Source: FCB group bacterium (GTDB lineage: Bacteria; Fidelibacterota; Marinisomatia; SCGC-AAA003-L08; JACNLC01). From it: 43,702 nt of DNA. Positions 38,983 to 43,702 of the stretch are shown one piece after another. A program made the translations under genes and the position numbers. The stretch is from assembly GCA_013152375.1 (NCBI GenBank), contig JAADGM010000040.1:1-43702 (forward strand). The letters run 5' to 3'. The notes beneath the pieces were generated by a model that saw only the letters and a list, made by a program, of their open reading frames with translations, was not told the DNA's origin and did not search any database. Within the stretch, counting starts at the first letter, position 1, and every line of letters begins with the position of its first letter.

Positions 38983-38991
38983 CAGCGATAT

Positions 38992-40467
38992 TTGAACCTG
39001 CTACGGAGACATCTGCCGGAACTCTCATCCGGAGTTCTGATGGGATTGGCACAGCAGCCTCTGCATCTGGGCTTTTTGGCCTGGTTTGCGCTCATCCCGC
39101 TGCTATATCGACTGAACAGTCTTACATCTCTGAAAGCAGCAATAGGGCCGGCCTATCTTTGGGGATGCACATACACCCTGACAACTATTTTCTGGCTGGC
39201 TTTCAATATCGGAACTTCTCCGGTTGTCGGAGTACTCTCCATGTTGGGGTCTGTTGCGTTTCTCGGCCTTAATGCGGTTCTCGTTGTTGTGCTCTGGCAC
39301 TTGACGGGCCGGAAGCTGTGGGTCTTCCCTCTGGTCTGGGTCAGTGTTGAGTATATCAGAACTTTCGGTACTCTGGGCTTTCCGTGGATCAGCCTCGCCA
39401 ACACTCAAATTCCCTACCTGATACTCATCCAAAATGCGGAGATCACCGGTATTTACGGAATAAGCTTCTGGCTGGTGCTGCTGAATATTTTAGGATTTTC
39501 AGCCCTGACCAGCAGGCAATGGAAATACGGCCTTTACATTACGGCATTGTTCGGTCTTCCCTGGCTGTCGGGTTACCTGCTGCTGCCCGACAATACGGTA
39601 CCGGAAGGTCCGGGCGTTTCAGTGGCGGTGGTGCAGCCCAACATCAAATTGTCCGATAAATGGGAAAAAGGCGCCACCCGTAAGATCGTAAAGGGATTGT
39701 TGGCTCAATCGCAGTCTGCAATTGAAGACAACACCGACCTGATCATCTGGCCCGAAACTGCCGTCCCGTCCTATTTGCTCAAAACAGACCGACGCTCGCT
39801 GCGTGACATTCGCCAGGCTCTGACAAACAGCACTTCCCAGCTCCTCACGGGTATCTCCCATTACGAGAGAGAGGATAATATCCTCTTTACCTATAATGCG
39901 GTGACACTACTGTCTAAAACAGGTGTCATAGGTCTGTATAAAAAAATTGCTCTGGTTCCCATGGCCGAGTATATTCCTTTGTCGGGGATTTTTCCCAAAC
40001 TCAAGAAACTGAATTTCGGACAGGCGAATTTTGAAAGCGGTGAAGAGTTTACGACGTTTCCGTTAAATTCCTTTCGATTCAGCTCTGTGGTTTGTTTCGA
40101 AACGACCTTCCCTGCCCTGATCAGAAAGTTTGTCAATGCTGGTGCCCAGTTTATCATTGCCGTAGTGAATGACGGCTGGTACGAACATCCACCGGAGCCT
40201 CAGCAGCATGCCGCGCAATTTGTCTATCGTGCCATTGAAACCCGCAGACCCATGATCCGTTGTGCAAACACAGGTATCTCCATGGTCATTGACAGGACGG
40301 GGAACATCACCGATAAGCTTGAGTTGAACCGCAAAGCCGTTATTCGGACTGAGATATTCCCCGCCAGCGAAAGTACATTCTATTTGAGATTCGGGGACAT
40401 CTTTGCACAGTTAATATTGGTTGGAACACTATTTTTCATGCTATTACATTTGATAAGGAAAAAATGA
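38992..40467 (+). CDS. lnt: apolipoprotein N-acyltransferase
   Basis: 491 aa; N-terminal TM bundle, nitrilase domain with LIIWPETAVPSYLL, YKKIALVPMAEYIPL, SSVVCFETTFPALIRKFV; TTG start. Confidence 0.95.
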   Translation: MNLLRRHLPELSSGVLMGLAQQPLHLGFLAWFALIPLLYRLNSLTSLKAAIGPAYLWGCTYTLTTIFWLAFNIGTSPVVGVLSMLGSVAFLGLNAVLVVVLWHLTGRKLWVFPLVWVSVEYIRTFGTLGFPWISLANTQIPYLILIQNAEITGIYGISFWLVLLNILGFSALTSRQWKYGLYITALFGLPWLSGYLLLPDNTVPEGPGVSVAVVQPNIKLSDKWEKGATRKIVKGLLAQSQSAIEDNTDLIIWPETAVPSYLLKTDRRSLRDIRQALTNSTSQLLTGISHYEREDNILFTYNAVTLLSKTGVIGLYKKIALVPMAEYIPLSGIFPKLKKLNFGQANFESGEEFTTFPLNSFRFSSVVCFETTFPALIRKFVNAGAQFIIAVVNDGWYEHPPEPQQHAAQFVYRAIETRRPMIRCANTGISMVIDRTGNITDKLELNRKAVIRTEIFPASESTFYLRFGDIFAQLILVGTLFFMLLHLIRKK

Positions 40468-41078
40468 AATATTTCTTACTCATCATCTTCTTCATCGGAC
40501 TCGCGCCGGCTCAAACGGACAATCCTAAACCGAAACATATCTTCCTGAAATCAGCCATTTTACCGGGCTGGGGAGAAATGTCGCTGCAGCAGAACCACCG
40601 GGCAAAAAACTTTTTCATTCGCGAGGGGCTGCTGTGGCTCACACTCTACGGAGCCAATAAACGTCATGACTGGTACCGGTCCGATTATCTGGCCTTCGGA
40701 GCGGAGCACGCCGGCGCCGACATGTCCGATAAAACGTACCAATATGTGGTGGATATGGGGAATTACGACAGTTATGACGACTTCATCGCTGCAAAGAACA
40801 GACAGCGGCAGATCGATCTGAAATATCCTGAAGGACAAGGGTATGAATGGGATTGGGATTCATCGGAAAACCGGATTAAATTTGATGATATGAGGATCAA
40901 AAGTGCCGGTGCCGATAAATTTGCAGCCTTCGTCGTGGCAGGTCTGGTTTTTCACAGGGTTGTTTCTTTAATCGACGTGCTTTACTTCCAGCGCAAAGCC
41001 GGGTATCTGTCACTTAACTCAGGCCTGATACCGGAGGGTAACGAGCGTTACACATTCGTGGTCAGTCTGAATTTTTAA
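40464..41078 (+). CDS. DUF5683-like exported protein
   Basis: 204 aa; signal peptide MKYFLLIIFFIGLAPAQT, KSAILPGWGEMSLQQNHRAKNFFIREG typical of DUF5683 proteins. Confidence 0.65.
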   Translation: MKYFLLIIFFIGLAPAQTDNPKPKHIFLKSAILPGWGEMSLQQNHRAKNFFIREGLLWLTLYGANKRHDWYRSDYLAFGAEHAGADMSDKTYQYVVDMGNYDSYDDFIAAKNRQRQIDLKYPEGQGYEWDWDSSENRIKFDDMRIKSAGADKFAAFVVAGLVFHRVVSLIDVLYFQRKAGYLSLNSGLIPEGNERYTFVVSLNF

Positions 41079-41084
41079 TCCGGT

Positions 41085-41831
41085 TTAGCCGTTTTTTCCC
41101 TTAAGCGCCCCGATTATTTCAGTTCTGGCAGAGACTGCTTTTTCCGACCACCATTCTCTGTAAAACCGCTGCATGGCATCCGCCCTATTGCTCTGTAAGT
41201 CTGAGTGGACGGCTTTACGACGAGCTTTTTTACGCTGCGCCCATCCCCCGTCTCCCGCCCACGCTCTGACCTTTTTACAAATCGTGGCAAGGTCTGTCTG
41301 AACGCAGATCTCAAAGGGACTGAAGACTGCGATTTGTTCCGGAGTGTAAAATTCGTGACGGCCGGTAATACGTTTTAAACAGTCCGGAAATGTATTTTTC
41401 AGGATCGCCAGCGGTACAGCCGGAAGGCTGAAGCCCAATTTGGCTTCGTTGAGCCCAATAGCATAGGGACCGGGTCTCAGCAATACCCTGTCTGCTCCGG
41501 CAGCAAGCAGAAATCCCCCGGCAACGGCGTGACCGTTGAGCAGAGCTGTCACAGGTCCTGGCCGGTCAACCAATTGCAGCAATAAATGTTGAAACTTTTC
41601 AATGAAGTTTTCGAATTCCGATTTACTGAGCGTCTCACAGTAGAGCAGATCAAGTCCCGCGGAAAAAAACTTTCCGTTGCCCATGAGCAGCAGAGGTTCG
41701 TCTGCATCAATTTGTGCGAGCCGGCTCGACAGAATTTCCAGTAATTCATTATCGATAGCATTGGCTCTGCGGTGATCCAGAATGAAGAGGGTTACACCAT
41801 TGTTCTTCCCGAGTTTGACGGATGATTCCAT
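41085..41831 (-). CDS. crotonase-superfamily protein, Eci1-like enoyl-CoA isomerase candidate
   Basis: Oxyanion-hole motifs FFSAGLDLL and NGHAVAGGFLLAAGAD; YAIGLNEAKLGF. ATG at 41831 (MESSVKLGKNNGVTLFILD) is preferred because the longer track ORF runs antisense into the tRNA. Confidence 0.85.
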   Translation of the reverse strand: MESSVKLGKNNGVTLFILDHRRANAIDNELLEILSSRLAQIDADEPLLLMGNGKFFSAGLDLLYCETLSKSEFENFIEKFQHLLLQLVDRPGPVTALLNGHAVAGGFLLAAGADRVLLRPGPYAIGLNEAKLGFSLPAVPLAILKNTFPDCLKRITGRHEFYTPEQIAVFSPFEICVQTDLATICKKVRAWAGDGGWAQRKKARRKAVHSDLQSNRADAMQRFYREWWSEKAVSARTEIIGALKGKNG

Positions 41832-41908
41832 TGACAAAATTACAGTGTGCGGGGTTGTTTGCGAAAGTGCGGATGCAGTAACTTTGCGCCGCTTTTTAAC
41901 TATTAATT

Positions 41909-41982
<74 letters not shown>

Positions 41983-42165
41983 CTAGTGAACCAGCATTGT
42001 TTTGTTGAAGAGCAAATATAGCATTAAGTTTCCCTGCCCGCCCCCAAAATAAATGTGCAGGCAAAAATACACGCCATGAATCATTTTTCAATCATTTTCG
42101 AATACAGGGTGATTTATGAAAACTTTTAATTCACACAAAAATATTTATACCGCTCACTTCCCTGC

Positions 42166-43702
42166 TTACTTCACTAAAAAGGCTTTTTGGGTTGACTGAT
42201 AATCAGCTGCAACCATCCGCACAAGATAAATACCACTGACCAGATCAGAAGCATTCCATTGAATAGAATAACTGCCGGGATACATCCGGTCGTTTACTAA
42301 TTCTGCAACCACTCTCCCCATCAGATCATAGACTTTAATGTCTACATCAGAAATTTCCGGCAACTGGAAAAGTATCCTCGTTATCGGGTTAAACGGGTTC
42401 GGATATGGGAGGTCTAGCGAAAATTCATCCGGTACCAGAAGCAAGGTAATATCATTGACCCAGTTCTCTATTATTTGAGATTCCGTTGGCAGGCTTTCAT
42501 TCCCATGGATATCAGTGGCAGTAATATAATATTCTGCATATCCGTTGTCGGGCACATCTTCATCCGTATATTGCAATTCAATTGTATTCAGCAGCACCTC
42601 CCCTCCCCTGTATATCGTAATATATTGAAAGTCATCATCAACGGGATTATTCCAGGTGAGTTCCACAGTCGTATCAACAACGGCTGCGAGGAATCCAGTA
42701 GGGATGGCCGGAACAATATTATCCACTGAATAGCCTGATGCCGGGTCAGATATCCAAATGCCCTCATCCATGCCGGCGATGACGCGAAACTGAGTCATCC
42801 CATCAGACAATCCTGTGGAATCATGCAGTGTGGGAACTACAATTGTATAAAAGGACTCACCATATGCCAGATAGTATTCAACCCCAATCCATTGCGGCTC
42901 ATCAAACCGTTCTATCTGATACACTTCATTTCGACTGGGTGCTGTGTCATCATACATGCTGGCAAAAAAGCTAAGATAAACCTGACCTCCCTGGTCCTCC
43001 GGTACATCCGTTATAACGGTAATAATAGGCATATCAGTTTCAACCGTAATATAATCAGATCTGGTGATCGTATCGAAATTAATCCCATCCGATATGGTCA
43101 GTGTAACAGTGAATCGCCCCGGATATTGGTATGTGAATACAGGATTCTGCTCATCTGAATCGGTTACACCATCATCGTCAAAATCCCATTCCCATGATGT
43201 GAGCGCACCGACTGAAGCATCCAGAAAATTAACTGTGAAGGGTACCAGGCCATTGGTCGGATCAGCCTCGAATACCGCCATAAGATCCCCTGATTGCCAC
43301 GGATCAAACATGACCGGTCCTTTTGCCTGATTCTCATCATCATCATAAATATGCTCATCAATACTGACGGCATTATTGTAATCCCAGATATTAAAATATG
43401 CATTTACTGAATCTGCAGAATTATTATATACCTGAAATGCCCCTCCAGCGTTATTCTGAATTGTGTTCAACCCCTTATCTGCAGTATCATTTTCGCCAAG
43501 ATTCGGTACGCCATTGTTACCAGAGATGTATATTCCATAGTCCGCATTATCTTCAATGAGGTTTCCACGGATGATGGATGTGCTGTTAAGGCAATAAATA
43601 CCCTTACTATTATTATTCCTGAATGTACTGTTTGTAATATCGGGTGAACTATCTCTCGTATACAGGGCCGGGAAATAAGAATATTCGATGATACTGTTAT
43701 TA
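42166..43702 (-). CDS. Secreted surface protein: right-handed beta-helix repeats + PKD domain + T9SS type A sorting domain (N-terminus beyond window)
   Basis: Frame stays open from the track TTG at 43470 to the window end (NSIIEYSYFPALYTRDSSPDITNSTFRNNNSKGIYCLNSTSIIRGNLIEDNADYGIYISGNNG...). PKD: PFTVNFLDASVGALTSWEWDFDDDGVTDSDEQNPVFTYQYPGRFTVTLTISDG. C-terminus LPYPNPFNPITRILFQLPEISDVDIKVYDLMGRVV...GIYLVRM. Confidence 0.88.
   Translation of the reverse strand, partial: NNSIIEYSYFPALYTRDSSPDITNSTFRNNNSKGIYCLNSTSIIRGNLIEDNADYGIYISGNNGVPNLGENDTADKGLNTIQNNAGGAFQVYNNSADSVNAYFNIWDYNNAVSIDEHIYDDDENQAKGPVMFDPWQSGDLMAVFEADPTNGLVPFTVNFLDASVGALTSWEWDFDDDGVTDSDEQNPVFTYQYPGRFTVTLTISDGINFDTITRSDYITVETDMPIITVITDVPEDQGGQVYLSFFASMYDDTAPSRNEVYQIERFDEPQWIGVEYYLAYGESFYTIVVPTLHDSTGLSDGMTQFRVIAGMDEGIWISDPASGYSVDNIVPAIPTGFLAAVVDTTVELTWNNPVDDDFQYITIYRGGEVLLNTIELQYTDEDVPDNGYAEYYITATDIHGNESLPTESQIIENWVNDITLLLVPDEFSLDLPYPNPFNPITRILFQLPEISDVDIKVYDLMGRVVAELVNDRMYPGSYSIQWNASDLVSGIYLVRMVAADYQSTQKAFLVK

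Noticed and set aside
41079-41100. CGG-TTTAG-CCG-TTTTTT as a terminator between convergent genes
   Set aside because: The stem is only 3 bp; too weak to claim, although the T6 run is suggestive.

Overview
The window reads as a bacterial core-genome segment, probably from the FCB superphylum. Type IX secretion (T9SS) style C-terminal sorting domains and a PorV/PorQ-type outer-membrane protein support that lineage, but taxonomy is an inference. Minus strand, about 1-17.05 kb: a dcw (division and cell wall) cluster in canonical order, mraZ-rsmH-ftsL-ftsI-murE-murF-mraY-murD-ftsW-murG-murC-murB (murB cut by the window edge), preceded by a RodZ-like gene, maf and a C25 (gingipain/PorU-like) peptidase. 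Plus strand, about 17.29-41.08 kb: aconitase, SDR, ffh-rpsP-khpA-rimM-trmD-rplS, an MFS transporter, selA-selB, mutS, a PorV/PorQ-like protein, yicC-gmk-rpoZ-type-4 UDG-dnaB-rel-HU-ruvX-lnt, and a DUF5683-like protein. The end carries an Eci1-like crotonase (-), tRNA-Arg(TCT) (+) and a partial beta-helix/PKD/T9SS surface protein (-). I found no CRISPR array, prophage, transposon or clear defence system, and I cannot support a whole new multi-gene system here. The best leads are smaller: (1) the essential gene murG is split at an A11 homopolymer, where a -1 shift or one extra A restores the frame exactly at the conserved GNPVR motif; (2) the rplS terminator hairpin contains the Shine-Dalgarno of the next gene; (3) a perfect 13-bp inverted repeat lies in the single divergent intergenic region; (4) MraZ-box-like repeats lie upstream of mraZ; (5) ruvX lacks a canonical start codon that keeps its catalytic motif; (6) a SelA/SelB selenocysteine pair is present.
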